Assembly: GCF_964204865.1 (NCBI RefSeq)
Contig: NC_135255.1
Location: 7,283,135-7,347,134 of the forward strand
Reading direction: 5' to 3'
Origin: Styela clava
Taxonomy: Eukaryota > Chordata > Ascidiacea > Stolidobranchia > Styelidae
DNA: 64,000 nucleotides
Positions within the stretch are counted from its first letter, which is position 1, and each line of letters begins with the position of its first letter. The notes beneath the pieces were generated by a model, which saw nothing but the letters and a program-made list of their open reading frames with translations, was not told the DNA's origin and ran no database searches. A program made the position numbers and the translations under genes. Positions 23,509 through 36,065 of the stretch are shown piece by piece.

Positions 23509-24013
23509 GGAAATCTTATCGATAAATATTGTGGTTATTTTCAACATTGAGAATGCCAGATCGAGTTTGATAAATTTCAATTTTAAAACCAAACTTTTCA
23601 GGTACTAATACATGAATTTTTAGGAAAATAAATTCTCACAAAAGTATAGGTTTGAATTCAGTCGTTTATCTCCAAAAACCAACAAAGTTAGAGAAGTTGC
23701 CTTACCTCAAAAAAAATTGATATCGAATCTTACTCGTTCAACAAGTATGTATGTCAGTCTTCTTAATCAAGATAATAGATTTCGCGCCGCGGTTCATCGC
23801 TTCCTACATGTGAACTAATATATTCCTATTTTAAGGTTGTTTGAATATGAATCCGGGTTGAAGATTGAAGATGTCAAAAACTAGCTACGCTAAAAGGTTA
23901 TTTGGTATACTTTGCTTCCGTGATATGCTGACGTGTGTAATTATTCAAAATTCAACTTGTTGGTGTAATTTATATCGTCAAAGTCTAAAATATTCCGAAT
24001 CGAAATATTCATA

Positions 24014-24053
<40 letters not shown>

Positions 24054-24193
24054 CATTCTTCTAACTGAACAATGTAGATTTGATTTAATCTCAACCTAAA
24101 TTCAAACAAATATGCTAATATCACTGCTTCTAAGAAACAAGATTATACGCGACCATGATTTAATTATTTACAACAATTATTTTCATCATTCAG
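23509..24193. other. Region upstream of the transposase, no gene recognised
   Basis: AT-rich DNA with an (AT)n microsatellite at about 24,011-24,053. A good splice acceptor, TTATTTTCATCATTCAG, ends at 24,193 and leads into the transposase frame; an in-frame TGA lies just upstream (about 24,156). The 5' exons of the gene were not found. Confidence 0.45.
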
Positions 24194-27100
24194 AACAACT
24201 CCTTGGTTTTTTGCAAATGGTCCAGATAAAGATTCAAAAGAGGATGACACTTACGCGATTCGATTCCGACTGTGTGAAGAACCTGATTGTAGTAGGAAAC
24301 CCAATCATCATCTACACTGTTTGTTATGCAAAGCTGCAAGTGCTGGCCATGCGCATTGCAAAAGACACTTTGAGGAAGTACATGCGAGACAATCCGTCAT
24401 ATATCAGCATTATAAATGTCTGAAATGCAAACTAAATCACGGACATTCGGGGTATTTTAGACCTCATTATCATTGTCTGATATGTAACAGAACAATAATA
24501 AGGGAAAAACAGCTACATGTTCACATGGAAAATCACACGGTAAATAAAACTGGTGGCGTTAGAATGAATACTAAACCAAAAATAGAGCTGAACGACGTCT
24601 GCGAGTATACACCAGATGACCCCCCCTTAGGTAATAATGATTCCATTGAGATGAATCATAAAACAAACGTCGCCTGTGATAATGGATCCATTGAAATGAA
24701 TATCAAATCAAATACAGAGTTTAATGATGCTTGCGATTATGCACCAGAGAAAAAATCAAGGCGTGTTCTTGAAAAAATGATCACTTGTCCAGTGTGCAGG
24801 AAGGAAATGTGCTCCAGAAGTTTGCCTCGTCATTATCGAAATATTCATAACAAAGAAATAGAAAATGTCGTGTATTGCGTCGACAAAATAAGGGGTTTGT
24901 ATATGGTTTGAAGAAGCTCCAAAGGAGGAGTCTTTTATCCCATACACATAAAGAAAAATTTATCGAAAATTTCGCTCGATTTTGGTGTTGACTGTGAAGA
25001 CTCTGCCTGCCGAGATTACATGTATATGGCATGGCGCAGTGGCATGACTGGTGCAGAGTGCAGACATTTGAGGCTTGTGGGTGTTGATACAAAGTATCCA
25101 GAATCAGAGACACTAAATGACACTTATTTATCCGAACTATCGATTGACGGCAAATACAAAATTATCAAGCCTACGAATATAGAACAATGTCTAGATCTCA
25201 AAAAGATGGCATTAAATAACAAATCAAAATTGCTTTACGCAATACACGAATCAACAAGATTTATCATGTTTTCGTTATAATTTGGTAGAATTATCCTCAC
25301 AGCCGATATTCAAGAAGGTAACCTGGATTGTAGATGCTGCAAAAGAAAGCATTCGTGCGTACACAAATGTGTTTGTATGTGGTATTTAGTTCAAAATAAC
25401 TTATTTGAAGGTTTTAGAGAACCTAGAATCGAAGATAATGATGAAACAGTCAATGTTCAGCACCAAAACATTTCTCTAAAGTATTATCCACCCATCGATA
25501 CACAAATTCTAGAAAAAATGTGCCAGTATTTAAAAGAACAAAAACGTATACCACATTCGGCCAACAATCGTGCATCCAGAACGATATATACCACGACGTA
25601 TATTCCAGTCGAAGTCAAATGCTTTTATTGTGATTCAGATTTACAAAAACCGATTTTGATCTCAAAACATGCAAAAATATTAACAATGACTGAACTTCTT
25701 GGTGATATATCAACTTATTACAAAGATTGCCCAAAATGCAAAGTGTGTTATCGCTACCAAGAATTTACTGACGGATTGCATAATTTCAATGATATTTTCT
25801 TTATGTCACTTGAAATTTGCTATTTTATCAAAGAGTTTCTCATGCAGCATTTGCCCATTGGAAGTTTTGTTAACGCTCTTTCTTCGCGAATCGGGACTGA
25901 ATTAAATTCTCAAAAAATTGTGAATGCTTTTTTGCATTTTGATAGCCTGAATAGTGACCACTTGTATTTGCTCCACTGTGGTATTTGTGGGTACCATCCC
26001 ACATTAGTAGTCATGGATCGTAACAAAAAAGTAAATTTGTCCAGCCACGTCGTTATCTGTGCCCGATCAATACGACGAAGACAAGGCCGACACTGTCAAT
26101 TGTCAAAGTTTCTGGGAAAATGTGGAGATGAATATGCTTATTCGAGGATTTTATCCGAGGAATATACCAAGTATTCAAATAACTCCTAATTTGCTTGAAT
26201 GGGCGCCATTTATCGGAAAATACACTAGAACAGTGGTGGAAATATTGAATACGGAACATCGGAAGGTTTCAAAGAAAAATGGTTTAATGGAGAGCGATTG
26301 TAGGGATATAACGGAAGAAAGACTTTTAGAAATATTACATAGCTACTCGTCAAAAGACGTATTCAAATTTGGTAAACATTTACTTGGAAATGTCCCAAAG
26401 GGCGGTAAGCTGGACATAATTTTAGCCATACGAGATCGAATTGCAAAAGACCATGAAGAATTTAAAAAAGATTTTTCCAAGCTTTGGGGCTGTTCTGGTG
26501 GCTGGGTTTCTTGTACTTGCGCTCATGGAGTTGTTTATGCTCTTAAGTTTGTTATGCGCGCCGAAAGTCCTCGCGACTTTGTTGATATACTTTTGTCATT
26601 CAAATATCAACCGAATATTGTCATAATTGATATGGCAAATATGGTGGTTGCGCATGGTAACAAACGAAAGATATCTATGTTTTCACCACACGATGGAATG
26701 CTATGTAAGCCAACTCAAGAAAACATAAAAGCTGCCGAAGATAAACGTCTTTCCATCTCAATGCCTTGGATTTTTGAAACAAGTGCACAAAAAGAGCAAT
26801 ATACCAAAGGAGTGCACCCTGTTAGTGGTAAATCTCTTTATATGTGTTTATATGACAGACTGCACGAAAAAAATGTAACCAAGAAAAAAGAAATACTACG
26901 TAGAATAACCTTCGTCCCGGAACTGAATGGTTTCCTTAATACACAAGTTGTGGAACAATTAAATGCAATATTTAATAAGGATAATAGATTTTTAAATCAA
27001 ATGGAGCCGGTGAATCATATTTATCTGTTCCGTTCGATAATTGATAACCATAATCATTTGATAAATATGAAATTGGCCAACAGCTTGGAAAAACACAGCA

Positions 27101-28892
27101 ATAGTGATTTGCATGTGGATAGTCTGGGTAGATGGTATCTCCAGACTGTCGATACATATGAAAGCAGTAAAACGAAAACGAAAATAAAAAAAGATGACAC
27201 ATGCCCATTTAGAAGTGATTACATTACATCAACTCAGGCTGGAATTGAACAAGAATTGCAAAGTGACGGAAAAAAAATTTCGACTGAAGCCAAAGAGGAA
27301 AAAATATTACAAAATGTATGTAGACTGAATAAAGCAAATTTGACACAATCTATGGATAACACAACGGAGGATTTTTCGTTGAAACAAAATAAAAATGACC
27401 TACTTAACGAAGTATATTTGAACGTTGCAGTAGGAAAACAACTTTCACGGGAGAAGACAAACAGTGTATTCGATGTGTCTACAACCGAGCAAGAAAATGA
27501 CGAACTTGAAAACAACACAAAAATGTACTCAACAGACGAAGATAGTCTTTTGGGTGAAACTAAACAAATAGAAAGACCAATTGGAAAACATTTATTAGAT
27601 TTTATTGATAACGGATTTGACCGCACAAAATTCGATAAACCCCCAGAGGATTCTCTGTTGGAAATAAATCCATTTCTTAGCAATCATTGGTTGGAATGTC
27701 TTCATTTGGATTTGATTGACCAACAAATTATACGGGATAAATTATTTTTAAATGATAGAATTATAAATGCAGCAATGGCGTTAATGAAAATAAAATATCG
27801 TCATTTATCAGGACTGAAGGATGTAATAATATCGACAGTGGAAGGATTCCCGATAAAATCCTGTAATACCTTTGTTCAAATAATAAACATCAGAAAAAAT
27901 CATTGGATAACTATTTCGGACCAGTTTTCTGAAAAAATCATGCATCAGTGTATGACAGTCTTTTATCGAGTAATTATCCTGAAATCGTGCAAACAGCAGT
28001 TTGTCAGCTCTGTGGGACCAATAGTGACAGCATCACAATTGAAGTGATGGCTGTTCAACAGCAGCGAGCAAATGAATGTGGGTATTTCGCTATAGCCAAC
28101 GCACTAGCGATTTGCAAAAATGTGGATCCCTGTTTACTGACGTATAGCAATAAATTTAATGAAGGGCTCGAAATGGCATTTATTCAAAATGATATCGACG
28201 TTTTTTGGAGTCACATTAAACCTGAAATACATTCTACCCGAGTACCCAAAACATCCCTTCGGTGGACTTGCAAAGTATTTTGCCATTGCAGGATGCCTTG
28301 TGATGGATCTGGAACATTAGAGTGCACAGTGTGTGAGAAAATGTTTCATAAAAAATGCGAAACTGACGAATTCCGGAACCAGAACTGGAAATGTCGGAAT
28401 TGTCGTAGTTATTCAGTTGAAGATTCAAAAAAAATGGAGGATTTGAAAACTTGGCAAGATGCCATATCATCCCACCATGACACGCCGTTGGTAGTGTCAA
28501 TCTACAATAGCATCCGTGACCTATTTCCATATACAGCCTTGCCCACTGGTGACAACAAAATTGGATGTGTTTCCAACGAAACATATAGCAAATTAAGTGG
28601 CAACAACTCCAAAATTTCGACAGGCGTTACATATAAAATCGACCTGGACAAATTCATAATTTTAATTTTGGAGCCGGATAAGCTTGATATTTCAGTAATC
28701 TTTCACACGATTATGCATGAAATGGCCCATGTCATGGTGCCGGTAACAATAGCCAGCCAAGCACATGCAAAAGAATTCAAAAAATATGGGAGATTCATTC
28801 TAAGGAATGTTAAATTGAATCGAAAACTGTTACCCGAGCAGTGGCAGTGTTTTCCAATAATTGACAAGTTAGTTCTTAATAAGTCAGTATGA
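24194..28892 (+). pseudogene. KDZ/HMGXB3-like transposase with Ulp1, PHD and SprT-like domains (four lesions)
   Basis: One nearly continuous coding path of about 1,565 codons. In order: zinc fingers (CLICNRT...HVHMENH near 24,480; CPVCRKEM...HYRNIH near 24,786), a SWIM finger CRCCKRKHSCVH (25327-25362), cysteine clusters with YRYQEFTDGLHNFND (about 25,620-25,995), the core WGCSGGWVSCTCAHGVVYAL, RAESPRD and IVIIDMANMV (about 26,484-26,650), an Ulp1-like cysteine protease (27,650-28,200; His 27901, Asp 27954, Gln ~28,059, Cys 28077), a PHD finger (28269-28405), and a SprT-like metallopeptidase with HEMAH (28716-28730) and a third His at 28764. This order up to the core matches the KDZ-associated proteins related to HMGXB3. 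Lesions: TGA at 24909 (probably CGA originally), TAA at 25278, an extra base near 26,055 and a missing base near 27,945. The start is set at a splice acceptor; upstream exons are unknown. Confidence 0.75.
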
Positions 28893-30375
28893 TTGTACAT
28901 TTAATATTTTCACATGTAATGAAAATAACTTTCTCGAAATCAAGTTGCAAGTACAAGCTAACAATTAAATTGTGTAATTATCAAATCTTGCCGTCATTTA
29001 TTTCGTAGACTAATGTTGTGTCATTTTAATGCTTTAAATTATTGTCCTATTTCTTTACAGCAGGAGTTTTCGAATGGTGCGACACGGCGCACTGACAAGT
29101 CATTTTAATTTTACGTCGCACAAATATTCAATTCGCAATTCATACTCTACTGACTGTATGAGTATTTAAATAAACTATTACACAACTGTAATCAATAATT
29201 ACTGATAAAATCAAACCACAATGTTACTTTCCGAGTTCACTGTAAGATAAGTTCAATTAAGCTGAAATTTTTGTGAATTTTCCTGAATAACGAATATTCA
29301 GCTTGTACTGAAAACGATACAAACGGTTTATCTAAGAGATATATCATAACATCGTTAAGTCCTCACGTCTAATAAAGCTAACCGAACTCGATTTTCAGTG
29401 TTTCTATCATTTCGTTTTCAAATATTTTCTCACTACTGCGTCGCATGCACGGAGAGTTTTTACAAAAGGCATCTCATCACATTAAGAACCGCTGCTTTAC
29501 GGCATCTAAATTGCTATTCTTTTTATTGGTTAGGATTGTTCCATATATACCCTTTTTCAGCATTACTACCGTTTCATTCTCTTGTCAATGACATTTCCAT
29601 ATTTTTCTGGTCTTTGCATATAATAAATGACATTTTCAGTTGAATCGTTTATTATTTAACTAACTGATAGCTTAACATTTATTTTTAATTTTTTCTTTCT
29701 CTTATGCACTGGCGACTTTATGTCTTATTTTGCACAGGCAAAATGTAAAGGCTTACCGGTGAATGATGTTTATATCATGGAATGATGTTCATATCATTAT
29801 TATATCTACTTTCTGCTGGTTGCAAGTCATTTTTTATATTCCATCAATAGCCGTCGTGGAGTTTCTGTAGGCGTACGCACACTACTTCAATGCGTCAACG
29901 AGTATGGATGGTCTCATCTTATAAACATCATCTGGCGATGCTTTCTCGAATAATCAATATGTAACGTACTGTAATGATAGTTTGCACCAAACTTTAATTT
30001 GACTAGTTCGTTATAAAAATAACCAAAGAATAGTTCACTGATAAGAGATTTTCAATGTCGTCGTTGGCAGCAACACATTTCGCATGTTATCACAATAAAC
30101 TGTTGTGGAGCTCTATCTTGGGGCATTATGGATTGCAAGCTGTAGTATGTAGGCTATTCATGCACCACGAGAGGCTGACATTGTACGCTTCGAACAAATA
30201 ACATGTAGAGACTCACTTGTCACAATAGAGACTAAATGATGCTAATATCACAATAATTTATTACATATATTTTACACATATATAAGTAACTTCGTCAAAA
30301 AGCCGTTTTGGAGTTTCTGAGAGTTATTTTTAAAACCCTTACCCTAACACACTTATTATATTATATGTGTATCTA
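28893..30375. other. Right arm of the transposon, non-coding
   Basis: The 3' flank of the transposase. ATTAAA near 28,965 and AATAAA near 29,170 could be poly(A) signals. An inverted copy of the subterminal module lies at about 29,970-30,051. No convincing ORF otherwise. Confidence 0.5.
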
Positions 30376-30566
30376 ATTGGCTGTATTTGGATATTAGTTG
30401 GCTGTATATGGATATCACCAAAATGGCTGTATTCGGATATTAGTTGGCTGTATATGGATATTTAGTTGGCGCTATATGGATATTTAGTTGGCGCTATATG
30501 GATATTTAGTTGGCGCTATATGGATATTTTTGGCTGTATATGGATATCACGTTACCAACCCCACTC
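30376..30566 (-). repeat. Right terminal inverted repeat made of ~22 bp tandem repeats
   Basis: Inverted partner of 17640-17828: the same order of ACAGCC-type and GCGCC-type repeats and the same terminal CACGTTACCAACCC. Differences are a few substitutions and one repeat-type change next to the tip. Confidence 0.85.
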
Positions 30567-30611
30567 CATCCAAACGGCAGTTAAGCATTGCCAATGTTAA
30601 ATAATATTTAC

Positions 30612-30883
30612 CTAGCTATCATCTGCAAAACAATAGCGAATAATGAGATGTAAGACACCACATTACTTCTCTCAGCGTTTTTAACCTCGGGCCTAGGGTG
30701 TAGAGGCCTTCGAGGTGCCAGAATGGACTCTTCCATGCTGTAGTGTAGATCGTTAAAAGTTTTCGGAATAGACATGCGTGTCATTTCAATTTTACGCCTG
30801 TCTATATCATATATATATCCCAGACCGTGTTTATGCAAACTGAATGGATGTAAGCAAGCTGCGAATGTTGACATCGGGATCTG
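30612..30883 (-). CDS. Candidate internal exon of an unknown gene
   Basis: Bordered by a good acceptor (TTTTTTCGCTACAG) and donor (AG|GTAAAT), with an open frame of about 90 residues. It contains HKHGLGYIYDIDRRKIEMT, EESILAPRRPLHPRPEVKN and a hydrophobic end, SYISLFAIVLQMI, that could be part of a membrane segment. I do not recognise the family. It lies 36 bp outside the right target duplication of the large transposon, so that element may have inserted into an intron of this gene. Confidence 0.3.
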
Positions 30884-33800
30884 CTGTAGCGAAAAAACTA
30901 CGGTTAAAATACAAATTAAAGTAGGGATTTCAGTTAGGCCATAATATAGCACCAGATTGGTAGCAAAGATAGTATTTGTGTTGTATCAAAGACCCTGGGA
31001 AAGATGCGGCAGGGCAAAGATGTGTGGGCCATTTTGAATGCAAGATCTACATCATTGTTGAATTGAAAACTCGACAAAGATGCGGTTGTGCTGAGATGCT
31101 CAGGAAATAGTACAGGCGATATTACTTTCATGTCATTTCCACGGTCATTTATTTTCCAGATAGGTGGCTTTTTGTTTCTTTATTATATCCAAAAAATTTT
31201 TTCGTCATGTCAGTCAGTTTGACGAGGTGAACAGCAGTTTTTATTTCTTATTTCTTTTATTTGTTTTGTCCATCTATATTCTAACGTTTTTCTTTTAAAC
31301 CCCGCTTTTCTAAGTCTTTACAGCTTTACTAATGCAGTTAGACCTAAGTTCAGGTCTACAACTGTTGATTAAAAATGTCTACGAAGTGGACGTGTTGACG
31401 TGAAACGAAAACGAAAGTTACCATGACTATCAGCTAAATTTAAACTAAATAATATTACAGTTAGGCCATAACATAGTATTAATGCGACGATTGTTGTCAA
31501 ATTCATAAATCGAAGACTCGCGGGAGACGATCAAGGAGTAATAAGGTAGCTGTTAATTTATTTACAGCCATAGGTGCTGTACGTTATACAACTTTGAAAG
31601 TTTTATGATTACGTAAATGTCATTATATTATCTTATCTTATTACCCTTAACATGAATCTGATTACATATAAAGGTTTTATATTAATGAACTCTTGTGCTG
31701 CGAAACGTAGGCCAGACCCAATTTTATGTCTCAATAGCGATTGGAATTGCGAAATTGTCCACACTAAATAATTACCCTTCAATTTTATGTTGTATTAATA
31801 TGCATGTGCAGACGGAAGTGGATAGGAGGTGAATCTTCAGCATAACTGGATTCTAACATATATACAGAACATTTTAACTGAAAGTAAGTTTTTATCAACA
31901 CAATCATTTTCTTTCCTGTAAGACTTTTTTGCCGTTGTTCACCGCCATATTATAACGATCTTTTAGTTTGTATTTTATAAATTTAAAATTGGCGATTAAA
32001 TTCATTTGATAGAAAGAACCGTTTTTATTTCCGATGTTTGTGTTACAGAAATTGTCGGGGTTTGAGATTTGTCTTTGAATTTATTCATTGGAAGCTGATT
32101 ATGAAATAAATGTAGGACGTCCGCTACGTCTGAGTCAAACATGTAAGTTATCAAACAAATTACAACAGACGATCCAATGAAGACGGAACAATAAAGTAGT
32201 TCCCATGCATAGTGAGGAACTGAGGAAGAAATAAAGAGTTCCAAAATAGGAATAAATTTAGCGAAAATGATTAGGTACCACTACCCCGAAATTACTCTTG
32301 TTGGGGTTGGGAAGTGAAATTGAATTGAATTCGCACCAAAATTAATTCGCGTACCGTTTATCTTAAGGAAGGGCAGGAATCGGGTCTGGTTGAAATCAGA
32401 AATCCGTGCCGCTATATATTCATTATAAAGAGATGTTCCACGGTGGTACTGTTTGCTTAAATTCCGCAATTTGTTTTGATTAGGGAACCCCAGAATAATT
32501 GCTTTTGCACTTCGTCGGACACTCCTTTGATGCTAATCCTGGTTGCGAGCTTTGTCGATGGAAAGAAGCGTATGTTTACCCGGGGTGTCGATAGTATTTC
32601 AATGTTATTCAGTCACGGTGTTAAAAGTATGGGAATCAAAGTACAACTACGAAAAAGTCAAAGAAAGCTAAAGAGAAAGCAGGCATGCCAAATGAGTTTG
32701 AAGAACAGTCTTTAAAAGAAAAGAAAGCGGTATAAAGAAAAGCAACTCGACATCCAAATTATTTGCTGTTTTGAACTGTACACAGGGACCTATGAATCGT
32801 TTTGGTGATTTTGATGATGTCATTTTGTATTTTTTTCTTGTGAAAAATCTCCTTATTAAATATTAGACCAATTGCTATAAAAAAAGTTTAATGACCAAAG
32901 GTTGTTCTTGTCTCTAGAAGGCTATTACTTTTCGTGGGATTCGTTTTTCAATTCGACATATTGTTTTGTCACATCAACAAAATTAAAAATTAAATTAATT
33001 GTATTGGTTCAAGAGCGCATGTCAGCGGACCTCGTGAGTTGAGCGAACGTCGGAACTCTGAAACCTTTTTTTTTTTTGGGGTACGGTATATAATATATAT
33101 ACTACTGTGATGGTAAGTTACCGCATCTATTCGCTGTTCCACAGTACCAGGTTCGCTCAAGATATGATTTTCCGAATTGTTGGTTAAAGTTTTCCCCTTG
33201 GTCACCGTTTCCATATATTTGAGCATTGCATTCTTGTGATTGATTGACGTGAAATGAGGGAGAACCAGGTAAATGTCGACTCAAGCCGACAGATGCGATA
33301 AGAATCCCCGAAATTGTTTGCACGCGTTTGTTGTCGAGATAACACAACTCACAACAATATAGGTTAGAATCAAGTTGTTGAACGGAATGACCGCGGCTAA
33401 CTTAAAACAATTTTGAACTAACACTAGCGTCCCAGACCAATATTAGATGTATAGCGCGATATAGCCCTGCGATATATAGCAAGAATAAAAGTTTGGGTAA
33501 AGTCATATCAATATTAGGAGGATGCGACAATTGCATATTTGTTACGATCCTCGGCGTGCTAAGCCGAATAAAGGCTACAACAATTGTCTACCATACAAGT
33601 CTTGGCTGCAACAAGAATGCTGGTCAATGGTAACAACAAGCGTCAAAGTACATCAACAGAGTGGTACAGCGCACGGTGTCCAAGAGAACACTTCAGCGGA
33701 CAGAACGAGGCACCAGGTATCCTATGTAGGGCAATTCTGGCCGTGCTTTTCAGGAAGCACTGATCAGGCCTAATCGGAGTTCCAGGGTCGCCCGGCACCG

Positions 33801-36065
33801 AGGATATTGGACATAGCTCGTTGCCTTCTGAAAAGCAAAAAGAACCTGGGTGCAGTAGACGAAGCAGCAGGCAGACACTGGAGGCAATCGATCTAGCATG
33901 GATAATAGCCTGAAAATCGTGTTTATATATTTGATATATATATTTGTTTTTTTATTGATCTCTCATTGTACAGTTATACTCGACTGGCTGTAAGTTTTAG
34001 ATCCGTTTACTGTCTTGTACCTACCAAACAAAAAAAAGTCCCTCAAATTTTTTTCCCAAGAACTTTAGTTACGTAGAATTTACTATATTGTAGCTATTTC
34101 TCAGATTTAATGAACGAACTACTTCAAGTTTCTTGTCAATCGGCACTATATTTGCACCCAGGACATTCAGGTATACTGTTGCACTCACAGAATTTTGCAC
34201 ACGCTTATAGATTGCACCAGTGGACATTTGTACGCATAGGCATTTGCAACCACGAGTACAGTCCAAAGAGTGGTGAGGTACGGTTATTTTCAATTTTTAT
34301 GATATTTGCAAATGGTTATGGCGCTCGACATACTTTTGTACATTTGGTTTTTTTAATCATATGAAACTAAACTTAAATTATTCCCAAGCAAGCGATATTA
34401 AGAATAATTCGATTGCTAATATCGTTCCATTTCCGCTTACTCACCGAAGTGATTTTTTCAATCATGGATTGCATGATATCGACGCAACGAAACTCAAGCT
34501 TCTGGCAGTTTCGATCTGGCGAAAGGATGTGTGTTGTTTTTAGGTTCACACTGATTTCAATGTAATTGTTACATGTCACAAATACGATCAATTTGACAAT
34601 TAGCAACGCGTCGCTTTGACCAACGGGAAACTTTGAAAACCGGAAGTCTCACGACCCATCTGACGGGAAGCACTGAACAAAAGATGTACTCAATTCCCAT
34701 TATCGCAACTGTTTCATCATAAAGTGGCGAATAAGATAAAACATTGGCGAAGAAATCATGCCCACACGGAATACGCAGCCATCGCTGCTGCAGTATTTCA
34801 GTGCCCGCAAAACAGGCCTTCAATGATGGTGAATAGTCCGGCAAAAGAGGTGATTAAGGTAGTAGGTAATACAGAGAAAAATTACAGAGAAAAATTACTC
34901 CCTCCACAATCACCTCACGATGAGTTATTCTTTTCCAAAGTAGGCATGTGGAAACGTTCACTTCAACTGTCGTGCCCTAAGCACTTGGTTCTCGCGTTGG
35001 AACAGCTGCCTTCGAACTACACCCATGGATTTCGATCAGAATATCATCTTCCAGATTTATGAACGCCGCCACGCCGAACTACGATTCCCAAAATATTTCC
35101 ACGCGTGAAGCGTTCGGATATCGCCCTATTCTCAAACGGGGAGACAAACATGCAAAAATCCGGGTATTTATTCCGCTAAATACTGCTTCAGAAACGCATC
35201 ACGATTGTAGACATGGTTATCTTAACATATAACATTAGTGCATTTAACAGTTTGAGAAAACGTTATGATGTATTCATAATTCTCAACGTGATGGTTACAT
35301 ATCATATATTTATAATGCCACCAAGGGGTTAACCAAAAAAATAATGATTCACTCATCATGGTGGAGTGAAGCAATTTTAAATGAATCGGTAATTGAATAA
35401 CATAATGCAATATATAGCGATTGACAAATTAGTGTATTTAAACCAAAATATTTCTACAGATTTTATCAAGTATCATTGATAGGAGAAGCGTTTGATATTA
35501 TGGTGGCAAGTGTTACAAAGGAAGATATACACCAATTTAGTTTGCAATATTAAAATGGTTTACTACAACGACTAGTGGTAAATGAGATAAAAATGATTGA
35601 GAACAAAGTATACAATAAATATTCTACATTTATCGATGGTTTGTGTAATTTTGAGAAAAATTTCAACATTTTCGAGAATTGTATTTAAGCTTTTCAACAT
35701 TTATTAGTACAGGTTGACAACGTGATTATAGTAATAGAAACAGAAGAGCATAGGGACATATATCCAGTTTAAAATGCCATCATTCTCAGTAAAGCATCAA
35801 ATAGTTAAATGATGTGTTTTGGCGAACAATGGGTAAATAACGTCTTCGAGGCGGATTTCCCGCCGTACTGGGCCTCTTATAAACATAAAATATTTCTAAA
35901 CTGAGTGTAAAGTAGCATGGTTTTTGGTCGTTCAAGAATAAGGTATAGAAAAAAAAACTTCACAAATATAACATTCAATCCCTACTGAGAGGAAATTTTT
36001 TCTGAATGGCCTTTTCGCCCAATGCAGTCTTTCAATATTATTGTTATTGCTTTTTACTGATCGAG
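30884..36065. other. Largely unrecognised DNA
   Basis: Apart from the candidate exon at 32,002-32,219 there is no confident gene. The stretch 33,480-33,910 is richer in GC and has an 83-codon + strand ORF without recognisable motifs; 34,724-35,062 has a 112-codon + strand ORF, also without family resemblance. The 3' UTR of the 14-3-3 gene probably occupies about 35,700-36,065 (AATAAA on the - strand near 35,700). Confidence 0.4.
32002..32219 (-). CDS. Candidate last exon of an unknown membrane protein
   Basis: The acceptor TTTATTTCTTCCTCAG precedes about 72 codons ending in TGA at 32002. The frame begins PHYAWELLYC and has one clear membrane segment (LLYCSVFIGSSVVICLITYMF), then a hydrophilic Ser/Thr-rich tail (SQTPTISVTQTSEIKTVL). 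No family recognised and no upstream exon identified, so this is a weak call. Confidence 0.25.

Larger units (their letters stand above)
17640..30566. mobile_element. ~12.9 kb DNA transposon with long TIRs and a KDZ/HMGXB3-like transposase gene
   Basis: The two ends are inverted copies of each other over about 190 bp. The outermost bases read GGGTTGGTAACGTG going inward from both sides, and the repeats inside are in the same order. Both ends are bordered by the same 10 bp, CATCCAAACG (17630-17639 and 30567-30576), as expected for a target-site duplication. Further inside, a diverged module around TGAACTATTCTTTGG is also inverted between the arms (18187-18470 and about 29,970-30,051). One large + strand transposase gene lies between. 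A 9-10 bp duplication and long TIRs recall Mutator/Foldback-style elements, while the protein is KDZ-like. The copy looks inactive, since its transposase carries four lesions and the arms hold later insertions (a SINE, a MITE). Confidence 0.8.

Noticed and set aside
24909-24911. In-frame TGA as a recoded codon
   Set aside because: The neighbouring TAA and two frameshifts point to decay; no recoding element was seen.
26972-27208. - strand ORFs inside the transposase gene
   Set aside because: Shadows of the + strand coding sequence.
32870-32990. Weak similarity to the 4.3 kb unit around CCAATTGCT and TCTAGAAGGCTATTA
   Set aside because: Too short and diverged to call a copy by eye; a pairwise alignment would be needed.
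34724-35062. 112-codon + strand ORF
   Set aside because: No family motif, no splice partners and no repeat match; it stays unassigned.
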